This document shows, piece after piece, positions 11,688 to 25,767 of a stretch of 64,000 nt of DNA (position 1 is the stretch's first letter; every line of letters starts with the position of its first letter). The notes below the pieces were generated by a model. It saw nothing but the letters and a program-made list of their open reading frames with translations. It was not told where the DNA came from and made no database searches. The stretch is taken from assembly GCA_963978895.1 (NCBI GenBank), contig OZ022245.1, positions 21,880,968 to 21,944,967 of the forward strand, given 5' to 3'. The position numbers were made by a program, and so were the translations under genes. The stretch comes from Erpobdella octoculata. Lineage: Eukaryota; Annelida; Clitellata; Hirudinida; Erpobdellidae.

Positions 11688-11861
11688 TTAATAATCTCCA
11701 TAGTACATGCCATAAGTTGCTGTGACAACATCGTCAATATTTGACCATGGCAAAGCTAAAGTTTTCAAACATTTGACACAAAACAAAGAAACACTCCCGC
11801 TTACTGACATTCTTTGTTTCCAAGATGTTATTGAAGCGCCATCTGTTGTGCTATCCGCCAT
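11688..11861 (-). CDS. Possible first exon, unknown protein
   Basis: A minus-strand frame opens with ATG in a good context (AAAATGGCGGAT) and reads MADSTTDGASITSWKQRM with a plausible composition, 57 codons to a stop. I do not recognise it. The start context recurs nearby (ATCCGCCAT near 12008 and 12089) inside an imperfect local repeat, which weakens the case. No partner exon is visible. Confidence 0.2.
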   Translation of the reverse strand: MADSTTDGASITSWKQRMSVSGSVSLFCVKCLKTLALPWSNIDDVVTATYGMYYGDY

Positions 11862-12600
11862 TTTATTTTTATCCGGCATCATCATTCATTTCCAATATTC
11901 TATAATAGAAAAATGTGTACTCAATTATTTTTGTTTATAAACTCTAATAAATAAAGTTATCACTAGTGTTTGTAATGTTTTTAAACATCATCAACTTTCT
12001 TTTCTATCCGCCATCTTGGTTTATTTTTGCTCAAAAGTAACAGATACGCTCAGTTGTTTTTCCTAGTTATCGCCATATTTTTTCTATCCGCCATTTTGTT
12101 ATTATCTACTATTTTGTTGTTGCCGCCAGTTTGTTTATCCGGCATTTTTTATTATTCCACAAGAAAAAATTGAAAACTTATTAATTCTTGTTTGAAGAGT
12201 TCAATAAGTAAAATTATTACTAGTAATCATTGTGTTTGTAATGTTATCGAACCGTCATTTTTTTCAATCTGCCATCTTCTTGAAAAATTACAAGACTGTT
12301 GTCAATTGTTGATTTAGATTGTACTTTTGTTAATTGTATTATATAAAGCATTTAAAGCGGTGACCATCTCGGCTTTTATCCTCCCAAACATTTTCCCCAA
12401 ACTGGATCAGGGGGCGGGAGTACTTTCTCATGTTGTTGCAAATACTATTCGCTAATCAAAACAACTTCTCTTTACTTGCTTCAAATTTTTCGGGTTATAT
12501 AAGTTTCTACCCGTCTAATGCATGACCTAGTTAGTTTTAAGTGAAACTTGCCGACCAAATTTGACCACACATGGACTGAGCGTTGAAATACTTGTGTATA
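11862..12600. other. Imperfect local duplication, no gene
   Basis: Two related stretches, about 11900-12030 and 12160-12290, both contain 'actagt…tgtttgtaatgtt' and a 'tatccgccat' motif, suggesting an old tandem duplication of about 260 bp. I see no coding sequence on either strand. Confidence 0.4.
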
Positions 12601-12610
12601 AATAAGTAAC

Positions 12611-12712
12611 TAAAATAAATAAATAAATAAATAAAATAAATAAATAAGTAAATAAATAAAATTAATAAATAAATAATTAAAATAAATAAATAAATAAATA
12701 AATAAAATAAAT
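12611..12712. repeat. (AAAT)n microsatellite
   Basis: Tetranucleotide repeats of AAAT with a few insertions. Confidence 0.95.
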
Positions 12713-12885
12713 CAGCAATAGTTTTTACGTTTTTATAATTCCTAGTGTTAGACTGATTAAAATTACTTGCTTGTTAACTTATTATCATTTTTAGCAGAGC
12801 AAACTCTCAATCATAAGTCGTTAACTAAAGTACAAATATTTTTCTACTCTTTGGATAATTTGTGTGGCTGATGATGCTTGGAAGA

Positions 12886-13075
12886 AGAGAACTTGTGACG
12901 ATTCTCACGATGCAGAACTTGTGACCATCCTCACCATGCAGAACTTGTGACCACCCTCACCATGCAGAACTTGTGACCATCCTCACCATGCAGAACTTGT
13001 GACCATCCTCACCATGCAGAACTTGTGACCATCCTCACCATGCAGAACTTGTGACCATCCTCACTATGCAGAACG
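12886..13075. repeat. 26-bp minisatellite, about 7 units
   Basis: Unit atgcagaacttgtgaccatc plus ctcacc, head to tail, with few differences between units. The first unit is diverged. Low divergence implies recent expansion or homogenisation. Confidence 0.95.
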
Positions 13076-14490
13076 GTTGACTATGCAGTTTTTAAAGTCT
13101 CTTGTTTTGCAAAAACACCCAAATCCATTGTCTCATCATTACTACCTTTAAATTGATATTAATGGTCAAGAAACACTAGATCCATTGATCAAAAATAAGG
13201 TAAGTACCGTTTCTCGTGTTCAGTTGTTTGCATGGAAATTTCCGACGCATATGAGACTATATATGTTAGAATTGTGATTTTTCATTTTTTTACATTAATA
13301 TATCACTACAGATAAAACTAATCTTGTTTTTAAATCCCTTATATTTACTTTAAAGCCAATCTTTCTTGTTTGTTTCTCTGCTTGCTATTGGACAAATCTT
13401 GGAAAAGAAAAAAAACGAAATTTCCGTTATTAAATTAGGCTGAAATTTGCAAAAAAATCGGTTCTACAATCGGTTATCTACTTTAGCGTGATTTGTTGTA
13501 ATCGATTAGACAACTGGTGATGTTTTAAATGTTCATATCACAGTCCTCTCACTTCATTCTTGAACGCATTAACTGTTAACTGCGTCTGCTAAAAACAGCT
13601 TCTTCACTTAGTTCGTTCTACCATAGAATGAAATTGCACATTTTAAAAGAAATCGCGTAAAACAAATATTTTTATTTTTGTTTAAACATGTTTTATCAAT
13701 TGGGTATTTAGTTTATTTTAATTGTTTGATCGCCCGTCTTTTAAGGTTCGCTTCCTTTGAAGGTTTTCTTTTTCAATCTTTTTTCTTGTTTATTTAAGTT
13801 TAATTTTATTTTAAAAAACTTTCGATTTTCATTCCAACTTCTACAATTCAATTTTTAAGTTATTTTTATAGAACAAAAACTGCACTGGAGCATGACTTTT
13901 TGGACTCGGTCGGGCCTAAACACCGTATTGGTTGAATATGTAAATTCCATCATAATGATCTATTCTTTAAACTCGTCCTTTCCTAATTTTCCATCTAGAT
14001 GAATAAATTTAATTTCAAAGAATGTTTTGTATAAATTTCCACACTTAATTATCATTCTACTTGAAAAAATTATCTTTTTGAAGAGTGTTTTATAAACTGT
14101 AAACATTCATAGCTCATTAATATATGCGACAAATATACAATGTCGATAAATTAACTACTAATTATTCCGCTGTCATTGAACAAATCCCGATTCCTGCAAG
14201 TTGTTCAGCACATCGTCTGACATTTTCCACATGCTGTGCTGGCATTGTGACCCGGAGGTCGGCGGCTCGACTACCACTGACGTTCCCATTGCTAACTAGG
14301 CAGGTATGGTGTTTTATGGTTAATATTGTTAATTTTGTAATGTTTTAACAAGTAAAAAACATAATTAAATATGTTGTAATAATATAGTATTTTTAAATTT
14401 CTGTAAATATCTCTCTAATTAAATTTGGAAACGTAAAATTTTCATTTATATATTTACGTGTAGATTTTAATTCACAATTTTGAGTAATGG
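13076..14490. other. No gene seen
   Basis: AT-rich sequence without recognisable coding or repeat content, apart from a SINE-like stretch near 14245-14290 (GGTCGGCGGCTCGACTACC) that may be a decayed B-box region. Confidence 0.4.
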
Positions 14491-14491
14491 A

Positions 14492-14575
14492 TTCCCATTC
14501 ACATTTTCACATATGGCTTCCCAATTCACATTTTCACATGTGGCTTTCCAATTTACATTTTCACACGTGGCGGTT
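14492..14575. repeat. 27-bp tandem repeat, 3 units
   Basis: Three copies of a unit containing CACATTTTCACATGTGGCTT with substitutions. Confidence 0.85.
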
Positions 14576-15417
14576 CTTTTTATTTTTTTAGATGTCTCCC
14601 TTTCCCTTTCCCATTCCCATCTTTTTTCCTGAAAGCAAAGGTTTGTCAGTTTCCTTTTCCGTTTTATTTTCATTTTCAATTCCCAAGCAAATTTCTCCTT
14701 TATTTAAAAACAAATGGTTATACATTGTTACTTGGAATTTGTTCTAATTTTATCCATTCCTGAAATTTATTTTCACCATAAAAACTGCAAATGTTTTTTG
14801 TTCGTTTGAGATTGCAACAGAGTGTTACTTGAGTTCTTGCAAAAAAGACTCAATCTAGGAAACGTTCAGTATAAGTAGACTCAAGGGGGTGCATTTTTCA
14901 ACTTTTGATTCATAAAATTTCTCTGCAAAATTGTCAACAATTATCAACTAATACTCAACAAATCAACAACAAATAACAAACCAACAACAAATCAACAAAT
15001 AATCAACAAATCATCAATACATTATCAAAATTCCTCAACAAACTGGTTAAGGTTAAACAAAACAATCCATTTTTATTTCTTTCAACACTTTTCTGTTATA
15101 AAAATCGACTTGTTTAAAAGTTCTTATTTCATCAATTAGAAGTATTTCGTTTCTTTAAGAATTTTTTTCAAAGAGTTGTGATACGTATATCGCAAGGTCA
15201 AAATCTTATATAACAAATTTAAAAAAAAAATTGATTGGCCTATTTGTCTTGCGTCAATTCCCACTCTGGCAAAAAAAATCAAAAATCAAAATTCAGAGAT
15301 ATTTCTGACCTCTCGAAAGTGCTTAAAAAACTGAAAAAGATCGGTTGAAAGTCAGAATAACATTAGCGAACAGCAATTCTGGATTACTTTTAAGCTCTCT
15401 GCATCGACTGCCAATCA
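14576..15417. other. No gene seen; A-rich 'atcaacaa' stretch
   Basis: 14938-15050 is rich in short tandem variants of 'caacaaatcaacaa'. Nothing else is recognised. Confidence 0.4.
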
Positions 15418-15622
15418 TATATTATACGATACATCACATTTGAAGACCATCATATATTATACGATACATCACATTTGAAGACCATCATATATTATACGAT
15501 ACATAACATTTGAAGACCATCATATATTATACGATACATCACATTTGAAGACCATCATATATTATACGATACATCACATTTGTAGACCATCATATATTAT
15601 GCGATACATCACATTTGAAGAC
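15418..15622. repeat. 35-bp minisatellite, about 6 units
   Basis: Unit accatcatatattatacgat followed by acatcacatttgaag. Units differ by one or two bases only. Confidence 0.95.
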
Positions 15623-16460
15623 ATTGAACTTTTTTTCATCACATTTTTCATAGAGCTATAAGACGTGACCTTTTCATTTTCTTAAATTTCTGTGATGATT
15701 AAACATAATGCAATAGTTAAAAATTATTAAATTAATCTAAATGTGCTTAAAAAAATTTTTCGAGCCAATTTACATTGAGAAATTTCAGTTCTTTTTGACT
15801 TTATCTTTGCTAATATGCAAATTAGGCAATATTCTTTGAGTTTCCATTTGACTTACGCTATCAGCAAACTCATATTTTTAGTAAGATCACATTTCTATTT
15901 CTCTTACTTACTTAGTACACCTTAAAGCAAAGAAATTAATATTTTTTTATTTCTACCGAGAACACTGTAGCAATTATTGCTATAGTCTTATCTTAATCTT
16001 CTATGAAATTATTGAAACTTGGAACAGCTAATTTGATTGGAGTTTTTAGTAAAATGTCATCTTCAAGAGTGATAAATTTCAATTCAGTAAAAATTAAAAT
16101 ATAATCATAAACGTTGTATCAACATCCTTTTGTTTTTGTATACTTAAAATGAGATAAAATTCAAATCAATTGTTTTTAATTCATTAATCGTTTCGACGGT
16201 GAATAACTTTTTACAGTTCAATGGTAGGCAGTCAGCATTTTCTACGACACAAAGTATCGTATTCAAATGAAATTGTATGCAATGACATTTTATGAGAAAT
16301 ATATATGTTTAAAAGTTTTTTCTGAAGCCATTATAAGCAGTCTTAACTTTTTTACATTTGTTGGCTACTTTGGTAACTGCATCAAGAATGTTCGTATTTG
16401 CAAAAGTGCTGCCCTTTTTGGGTATATTGTTTACATCTATAAAAAAAAACCAATTTTAAA

Positions 16461-16565
16461 TTATATTTCTTTTACTATCTATTTATAAAACTTTCAGACC
16501 GCCAAAGCCAAAAACGCTTGTGGATAATTATGAACATCTTTCATTTCAATAATATCGGCACATTT
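16461..16565. repeat. Direct repeat, first copy (see 19172-19277)
   Basis: About 100 bp shared, in the same orientation, with 19172-19277, including CCGCCAAAGCCAAAAACGCT. On the minus strand both read IIEMKDVHNYPQAFLALAV, so the unit could be a coding scrap of a transposon. The sequences between 15623 and 17397 otherwise show no gene. Confidence 0.7.
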
Positions 16566-17397
16566 ATACTCATCTCTCGATCTTTAGTTACCATGCCCTG
16601 CTCTGCTGTAAACATTAGAGATTATTTACTTTTCCAATATTGCTCTTGACATATTTCACTTTCCAAGCCAACCTAGTAATTACCTCGGCCAGTCGTAAAT
16701 AACGCAATGGAGGCACACTGGCACATGAGGAAAGTTGTGGCAACCTGAGATAGGAAATCACTTCTTGACAATTTCAACGTCGTAGACTTCGAATGAGAAA
16801 AAAAAATAAACAAAAATATCGAGACACGATACTAAAAAAAAAGAATTGAATGAAAGAAAAAGATAACAAGTGATGCTTTAAATATGAAAACATAATATTT
16901 ATGTCCACTGCTATTTATATCCACTCAAACAATGACCTTGACCTCGCGCGATAAATTTTCATGACACATCAAACCGCATAATTTAAGCAAATAGAGTGAA
17001 TAAGCGAGCGAGCAAGTAACAAGTAACATTTCTACATTTGAAGATGAAGGCTTAATGAGGTTCGAAACCACCTTGCGATTTTGAAAGCGGATGCGGGTAT
17101 TCCTGCCACCGATCGCTATTTCGATCTGATTTTATGCTTTAATTTTTTTTCAGGCTGGAATCTGGTTTGCCGTAAGCGATATGATGGAGTTATCGTTGGA
17201 TTTTAAATGTTTGATTTACTGAATTTTATTAGCAGCAGCAAATAACTTTGAAATAACCAGAAATGTTTATTGGAAGGTTTCTCAGAAAGTTAATAGATTA
17301 AAAAATTACTTATTAGCATTGATACATATAATATAGACCTTTCTAGCTGAGGGCTGCCAATTTTGAAGTAGATAGTAGCTGTTTTAATTGTTACATT

Positions 17398-17570
17398 AAT
17401 CTTAAACGGCTTTGATGCTAAGGCATTCGCCTGTGTACCTGAGAGTCGGTGGTTCAAATCTCATCGGCGTCACCAGCGTCTGCAAGGGGTGGTGGTAGGC
17501 TCTTTTGAATGGCTCCTTCTGGTTGCTCTGTAAAAAATGGGCCAACGAGTGAGTAAAAGCTGAATTAGTT
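17398..17570 (+). mobile_element. Older tRNA-derived SINE
   Basis: It contains a B box GGTTCAAATCT (17451-17461) followed by CATCGGCGTCACC, matching the same region of the minus-strand SINE at 10004-10203. The A-box region and body are diverged and no poly-A tail remains. The borders are approximate. Confidence 0.6.
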
Positions 17571-19156
<1,586 letters not shown>

Positions 19157-19171
19157 CAAATATTAATTTCA

Positions 19172-19277
19172 ATTATATTTCTTTACCTATCTATTTATAA
19201 AACTTTCCGACCGCCAAAGCCAAAAACGCTTGTGGATAATTATGAACATCTTTCATTTCAATAATATCGGCACATCA
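19172..19277. repeat. Direct repeat, second copy
   Basis: Matches 16461-16565 in the same orientation with a few substitutions; see that entry. Confidence 0.7.
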
Positions 19278-19366
19278 GTAGCAGTTGTGAATGTCCACTG
19301 TTTTTTTTTTCTTCTAACGAATCAGGTCATAGATCACGTGACCTCTCAACAGTTTTCTGATTACGT

Positions 19367-19685
19367 TTACATGATGAAAGAGTAATTTGAAACATTAGTC
19401 CATATATCAGTGGTGAAGCTTATATTTTTCAAAGCTTTGATAATAGTCTTAACCTTGCTGAGCACTTTGCTATAGATTTCAGGAAACACTTTATCTGAAA
19501 AGTACTTGCGGCTAGGAAGGCAATAATTAGGCTTAACTTGTGGCATAAGACGGTTGAATCCTATGTCATAAAAAGTATCGGTATCGGCCAATGATTCACA
19601 AAATTTTACCATGCCGATACCTGAAAAAAAGGCCGATACTGCCGATTCCGATACCGATACCGATAGTATCGATGCATCTCTAACA
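19367..19685 (-). mobile_element. hAT element fragment with transposase scrap
   Basis: On the minus strand an 81-codon frame reads PNYCLPSRKYFSDKVFPEIY and then SFTTDIWTNVSNYSF, the pattern of ZBED/hAT transposases (P-Y-PSR…, …TTDIWT). Just upstream is a run of CCGATA-type repeats ending at TAGAGATGCATCGATA (19670-19685), which is hAT TIR-like. The transposase starts inside the repeat, so the 5' coding part is deleted. The other end was not found. Confidence 0.55.
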
Positions 19686-21573
19686 CAGACGACACATTTT
19701 CACACTCACAATTCACAATTCAATAAATCAATTCAAAACATATAGAAAAATATAAATTCTACAATAAGCCTGCGACAGGTTTTTTTAAGAAATAAATGTC
19801 GCCTGATTGAAAACATGACCACAAGGAATTTGTCAAATATGAAATGCATGCGGTGACTTGTATGTCAAAATAATTGATTTTTTTTAAAGATTTCTTTTGC
19901 ATTTAATTGCGATGAAATTAATTATAATATTTCTAAGGACTAAATAAAAAAATTTGAATTAATATATTTGAAAATTTAAAAGAAAAAAAATAACATCAAA
20001 AGTTCCTCACGAATATGAAGAATAGAATTATTTGTTTTCTTTTTTTAACCCTCTCACACGGATGCCACACGCTCTTTTTCAGTGCGTCGAAAAAAAATGA
20101 AATCAAAATTTTTCCACACGTGGGGCTGTTATGTTCAAAATAAGGCAGCAAATTACGTTTCCGACCGGCCGTTAATCTCGGAGAACGTATCTCCTACGAG
20201 TACTGGCAATCAATCAAGTCGCAGGATCAATGTGCGAATTGGTCTAATGAATAATCAACAGGTCCAACCATGTGTCGACCACAACGGGAATACATGAGAT
20301 TTCATATATGACAAATGACCAATGCGTTGATTTGAATAGCATCTTGGTTTGCTTTGTTTCAATCTTATCAAATGAGATTACTTTCATAGATAAATAGCCG
20401 AAGATTTTGCGTATTTATTTTCTGATTGTTTTTAGCAATGTTTCATTGTTAGTTACCAGAACACACTTTATAAAAGAAACCTAATTGAGGAAACACGTGG
20501 TACATAGTTGCTATACGAACTTAAATATTTAATATAAAATAATTCTTATACAACGAACCCGTGTAATAATGAATTGTGTTTAAAAATGTATATTACAAAT
20601 TGCTAAAAATCTGTATAGATAAAATATTGTATAACTAAATTTGTTTATTTTGACAAAAATAATATTTTTTATAGTTTTTTTACAAACAAATTATAAACAA
20701 AAAATTACAAAAGTCTTCGTTTTATATTAAAGGGACTTCAGCGCATTTTGATTATTGCATTAAAAAACTTGCTTGAATGTTTGCAAACCTTGAAAGTAAA
20801 AATTAACTAACTTTCCGTTATCTAATTGAGCTGAAATTTGATATTGCATTCTATTGAAGTTTAAAAAAATTTTTAATTTAAATTAAAAATAGTAATTATT
20901 CATGTTTTAAAACAAAAGCCAATCAAATCCAATTAAATAAATGTTTATATATATAAATTCAAATAAATGTCGTTTTAAAAGAAAAAATTGCAATAAATGA
21001 CAAGCCGGCAAATTTTGAAATATAAATAATTTGTGAAAAAAACCTCGGTTTTAAGGTTTACTTGCTTAAAAATATTTCTTGGCGCTTTCGTATATTTTGG
21101 TTAACATTGGGTTAAAGACTAAATGCAAACTTTATTTCAAATATCTTTTTAAATAGGCATTATTAGTTTTTTATTTTAATTATATAAGTTTCATAATTTA
21201 ATTAACTAATAATACCGATATTTTAAATTTATTATTAAATGCGTAAGAGGCTGAAAGGCGAATATTTGTTTCATATCTAAGAAGCAAATAATAACATCTG
21301 AGAAAAATAAAAATATCGCCTCCAAAATAATTTTGTGGCACAAATCTAATGAAAAAAATCTGAACTTTCCACGTTGTCTAGTTTTTGAGTTAATTTTCTT
21401 CACCAGGCAGCCAAAGAGCCAAAGTGTTTTAATAAGCTCCCTTTTTAGAAACAATTTTCTAAAAATGCGCAAAAAGCGTTCAGAAAACTACAATACTAAA
21501 AGACAAGTTTATAGAGAAAAATCTTGAATTAATAAACAAATAGGATTCATGTTAGGAGCGGATGTCTTCTTAC
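19686..21573. other. No assigned gene
   Basis: It contains TTAACCCTCTCACACGGA at 20046-20063, which could be a piggyBac-like end, and AAAGGGACTTCAGCGCATTT at 20731, shared inverted with 34795-34818. No gene is assigned. Confidence 0.35.
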
Positions 21574-21684
21574 ATCATCAGGGATTATTTCTTCTTCGTT
21601 ATGCTCAACCACGAATGTCCATTTACTACATGGCGACCTTTCTGATATGAATTGTGACATATTTACTACTGCACCATCAATTCT
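21574..21684 (-). CDS. Candidate internal exon of an unidentified host gene
   Basis: 37 codons in phase 0 between acceptor CACGTCAG and donor GTAAGA on the minus strand. The translation begins RIDGAVVNMSQFISERSP and ends EEEIIPDD, with balanced composition unlike random AT-rich frames. No protein family is recognised. Exon-like blocks on the same strand upstream (22618, 24298, 25664, 27019-27385) could belong to the same locus. Confidence 0.35.
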
Positions 21685-22182
21685 CTGACGTGTATTGTGT
21701 TGTGTGTGTACATATATATCTATATAATTTAAAATATCTGCCAATATTCATATTATTATCAATATTGAAATCAATATTTTAATGTTCTTTACTTTTAAAA
21801 AAAAATTTGCATTAAGACTAAAAATTAATTATTTCTTTTGGCTGTAAAAAATAAAATTCTTACCCGTCGACGAAGAATCAGCTAGTTGGAAATATGAAAT
21901 TAATAGCAAAACAACGAGATTATTCATGCCAACAAATTAGATGATTTCAAGTTAATATGTTTTCAACATTTTTATAATTAGTTTCAAAGTGTTCTTTCAA
22001 ACAAAATTTTACACGAAATGCAAGTTCACTTGTTCGTCCACGTCATTTTTTTCGTTAATAAATTCATGGCACAAACTCGATGAACAGCAACAATTATGAG
22101 AGATGTATTTGCAGGAAATATTCCTCCGATGTGACGTTAGTTCAATGTGGTCTTACGCAGACACCAAACACTCAAATCTGCT

Positions 22183-22320
22183 CATCTCTCTTTCTCTCTC
22201 TCTCTCTCTCTCTTTATCTTTTTCTGTCTTTCTCCTTTTTTCCTTTATCTCGGTCTCTGTTTCTCTTTTTCGGTCTCTTTCTATTTTTTTTCTCCCTGTA
22301 TCTTCTTCTATCTATTCCAA
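22183..22320. repeat. Pyrimidine-rich (CT)n tract
   Basis: TCTC repeats grading into a T/C-rich region. Open frames across it are low-complexity only. Confidence 0.9.
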
Positions 22321-22617
22321 CTATATAAGAGATAACTCCAGGGCAGTTTTCCTAATTCATTCCTGCATTTAAATTGTTTTTCAACATCGCTGTTCTGCTT
22401 ATTGAATCAGAAAAGATTTTAATCTCCACAAAATCAACGTTTGCAATTCTAATCACCTTATTACTTTCTTCTTAGTTTGTTATATTTCACTTTTATCTCG
22501 TTGGAGTTGATATTTTTTATTCATTCATTTTGAAAACCTTCATCGTAATACAATTATATATAAATTCGTCACGCTGAGAGACTCCTTGAAAAACATTCAC
22601 AGATCTGCATTAACAGG

Positions 22618-22739
22618 TTAGATACAATTCCCATCTTCTTCGTCATCATCCTCACTTGCTGTACAGTCAAATGCCAATCCATCTGAATCTGGTACTTTTT
22701 CAGGCAAGAGGTCTATCGGCCTCATGACTTGTGGCATTT
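22618..22739 (-). CDS. Candidate last exon of an unidentified host gene
   Basis: The exon follows acceptor GTGAATTACAG and reads MPQVMRPIDLLPEKVPDSDG, then an acidic tail SEDDDEEDGNCI before a TAA. A GTATCT near the end could alternatively be a donor. Composition and the acidic tail look protein-like; the family is unknown. Confidence 0.35.
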
Positions 22740-22862
22740 CTGTAATTCACGAAACGCAATAGAAGACTGAAAAATACGCAAAAAATTGTCAGTACAGTTC
22801 TTATGCTGAGATGATTTAAGACACAACTACGTTTATATTTTTTGTTATAAATTCATATATCA

Positions 22863-23010
22863 TCACACATACAAACACATACATACATACACACACATAC
22901 ATACATACACATACACCCACAGATACATACACACACATACATACATACACATACACCCACACATACATACACACATGCGTGCACACGTACTCACTCATAT
23001 ACATACACTT
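22863..23010. repeat. (CATA)/(CACA) microsatellite
   Basis: Mixed CATA and CA repeats. Confidence 0.93.
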
Positions 23011-24297
23011 TCATACAATCAAAAGAGCAGATATATTCCAAGCACACTTCATCTTGTTACTCTTCCATTGTTTGCATCTCTGAAACGAAACGAACCCCAA
23101 ACGCGAACAACTTTGAGATTATCTCGAATAATAATGATACAAATCTATTATATGTTGATAAGTTATTAGCCTAGTTAGCCTATGCAATAATTTCAAATTT
23201 CAAGACACAAATCATGAAGATTTAGAATTTGTATTTATACTGTGTTCATTTCTTAGAATCAGACAAAATAGCTATTGTATAATCGACTGAATAAGCTGGA
23301 TACAATGTATAGTCTTACTGCAAGAAAATTAGATTTTGGAATGTTCAAAATAAACAAAATTGAGATTTTATTTGTCTCGATGTCTTCAAATTTTGGAATC
23401 GAATGGAGGTTGAAAAACTCACGCAGATACATACAAAAGTGACCCTGCAGTGATTTTCGTTACGAGCGACCTCGTGAATGGCAAATCATTAAGCAAAACA
23501 TTCAACGCCACAAGGATGGTTTTCATCTTTGACATGCAAAATTTCTTCTATATTTTTATGTATTATTATTATTATTGAAGATTTTTTATGATAAATTGAA
23601 CCGAACATTCAAACGTGTGTTTATTTCCGATACACAATTTCAGTTTGTAGAAAACTTATTGCAGCATTGCTTATTCAAAAGACAATCAGTAGCATTTAAA
23701 AAAAACACATTGTTCCGATAACCACAAATATTGTTGAGTTCTAAAAAAAACTTAATTTTCAACTAAATAAACAAACAAAATGAACTGAACTGAAATTGTT
23801 TGCTGAGTTTAAAGAGGTCATTAAATCATTAGTGGGCTTCAAAATCTTCAGATTTTCGTCAGCATCGTCTGATAAAAATTGCAGCTAATACTCATATAAT
23901 TTGAAATGGCTATTACCTACAACAAATCTATGACAAGCTGGAAGTATTAATATTTTGGACACACCGAGTTGGAGACTCACTAAGGTTTTAAATTTTAGTA
24001 CATCGCACTTTTTAACAAAACTTATTAAGGCCTGGGTTGTTAATCAATAATATCGATGATATATTTTGTTTATCGAGATCGGTATCGACTCTATTCCTAA
24101 GAAAATCTTATCGACGATATTTTTCAAGTCATTTGTTTTCGATAATTCTATACTGATACTTAAAATCGTTTATTTGTAAATTGTTACACCCATAGTTATC
24201 TAGCTATAAATCTATGACATTCTATTGTCATGTCGCCATAATTACACTCATATGTTCATTTTTTTAGAATGATAATCCAAGTGGAACCGTTTCTCCA
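23011..24297. other. No gene; possible hAT terminal scrap
   Basis: 24036-24180 starts GGCCTGGGTTGTTAATC and continues with ATCGAT-rich sequence, resembling a hAT terminus. The rest shows nothing recognisable. Confidence 0.3.
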
Positions 24298-24612
24298 TCA
24301 TTTAGTTTTTTTTAATATATCTCCCAACTCAGATTTTTCTAAAGAGTTATTATTAAAAAAATACATTTCCAATTTATCCAACGTTTCAAATTCTAATTTC
24401 TGCCGAGATGCCGATGAGGTTTTTGTCATTGATCGGGGATGTTGTCTGGGAGTTGATAAGTACAATGGTGTATTGGACAAGATGAAAGGAATTGAATCTT
24501 TTTTCAAGTTTCTTTTTTGTCTTTTTTCTACAATGCTTTTATTAACTCGTCGTCTCTGTTTGTTTCCCTGTTTCAAATCTTGCAATCAACTTTTGAGTCA
24601 CTTCCTGATGAT
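24298..24612 (-). CDS. Candidate exon, unidentified
   Basis: A minus-strand frame without an ATG of its own reads GNKQRRRVNKSIVEKRQKRN, then FETLDKLEMYFFNNNSLEKS, ending at a stop at 24298. Upstream acceptor candidates are present (CTATCATCAG and TTTGAAACAG). The composition looks real but the frame is shared with plus-strand ORFs, so the strand is uncertain. Confidence 0.25.
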
Positions 24613-25663
24613 AGATTTTTTTCATATTTTGCATACATGCTCAAAATAGAAGACAATGCAATATTCAATTATTAGTTTTAAAATAAACAAGAAACCGCAA
24701 ATTGAATAAAATTTCTCATGGGAAGCTAGCTGAGTTGTTTATTTAACATGATGTGGTACTCTGGAAGTTTGCCAAGGGAATTGTGAAGCTAGTCAAGTAA
24801 AGCGTTTTGTTTATTCAACTCAACATTGGGTGCTTGGATTTTTAATTTTTAATTACATATAAAAGCATTGGGTTTTAAAAATTCGTTTTTAATTTACTTG
24901 TTTACTTGATGCTTGCAATTTTGATTGAGTCGGGATTTTTTGAATCTATAAACTGATCAACAAATTCTGATTGCAAAAACATATTGTTGAATGATTCGTC
25001 GGTTGAAAATCTTTCTATTTCTTTTTAAACCATTTGTTTTAAATATTAGGATTGTTTATCGGGCAAAGAAATATCCGTATTACTAGTATATTTTCATAAC
25101 CAATTATAACAATTAAAATTGGATTAAGATATATAAAACATAAAAAACTGTTTTTTAATAAAAATTTATTTATAGCACTCGGAGAAAAATTTTAGGTTTT
25201 TTCCTTTTGAAAAAGCCTGAAATGATGAATAGCGTTCAGCATTCAAATTGTTCTTTAAAAAAAAATAATTCTCATCATCTCTCAGGTAAATTTGTTTTTG
25301 CAATTTTGTCATTTTTTTAATATCAACTTAAGTATTTAAAAATTGAATTTCTAAGAATTTAGAAGACCAAAAAACTAAAAACTAGTTAATTTATTCAAAT
25401 CTTAATCAATTTTAATAAATTAACTAGTTCTTAGTTTTTTGGTCTTTCTTCAATTGAATCTTATATAAGACTTCCAGCAAGAACAATTCAGTAAAAGCTG
25501 TGTTATCCTGCTATTCTCATTCAAACAAACCCGAACACAGAAATCTTTTTAGTAACTGACAGTACCTATTATTATAGCTACTTGTTTTGTTTGTGACTTT
25601 TTATTATAGCTGCTTGTCTTATTGGGATATATGAAAAGAGTGTGCAATAAATTGATTACGATT

Positions 25664-25767
25664 TTAATCATTTCCAAATGACTCAATTAACGAAAATGTT
25701 CTTTTAGGTAGCTTCACACGCTTTGATTTTTTAACTGACTTGTTTTGACATTGAGACTTTGGAACTT
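25664..25767 (-). CDS. Candidate exon, unidentified
   Basis: It follows acceptor AATTGTAG and reads VPKSQCQNKSVKKSKRVKLP then TFSLIESFGND before a stop. Basic, lysine-rich, family unknown. Confidence 0.25.

Noticed and set aside
20046..20300. piggyBac-like end TTAACCCTCTCACACGGA with a following 71-aa ORF
   Set aside because: No matching second end or TTAA found nearby and the ORF has no transposase motifs.
22800..23010. Cys/Val/Tyr-rich ORF
   Set aside because: Translation of the CATA/CACA microsatellite; same for 51077-51449.
24269..24649. Plus-strand 126-aa ORF
   Set aside because: Hydrophobic, Phe/Leu-rich, antisense to a better-looking minus-strand frame; no motif.
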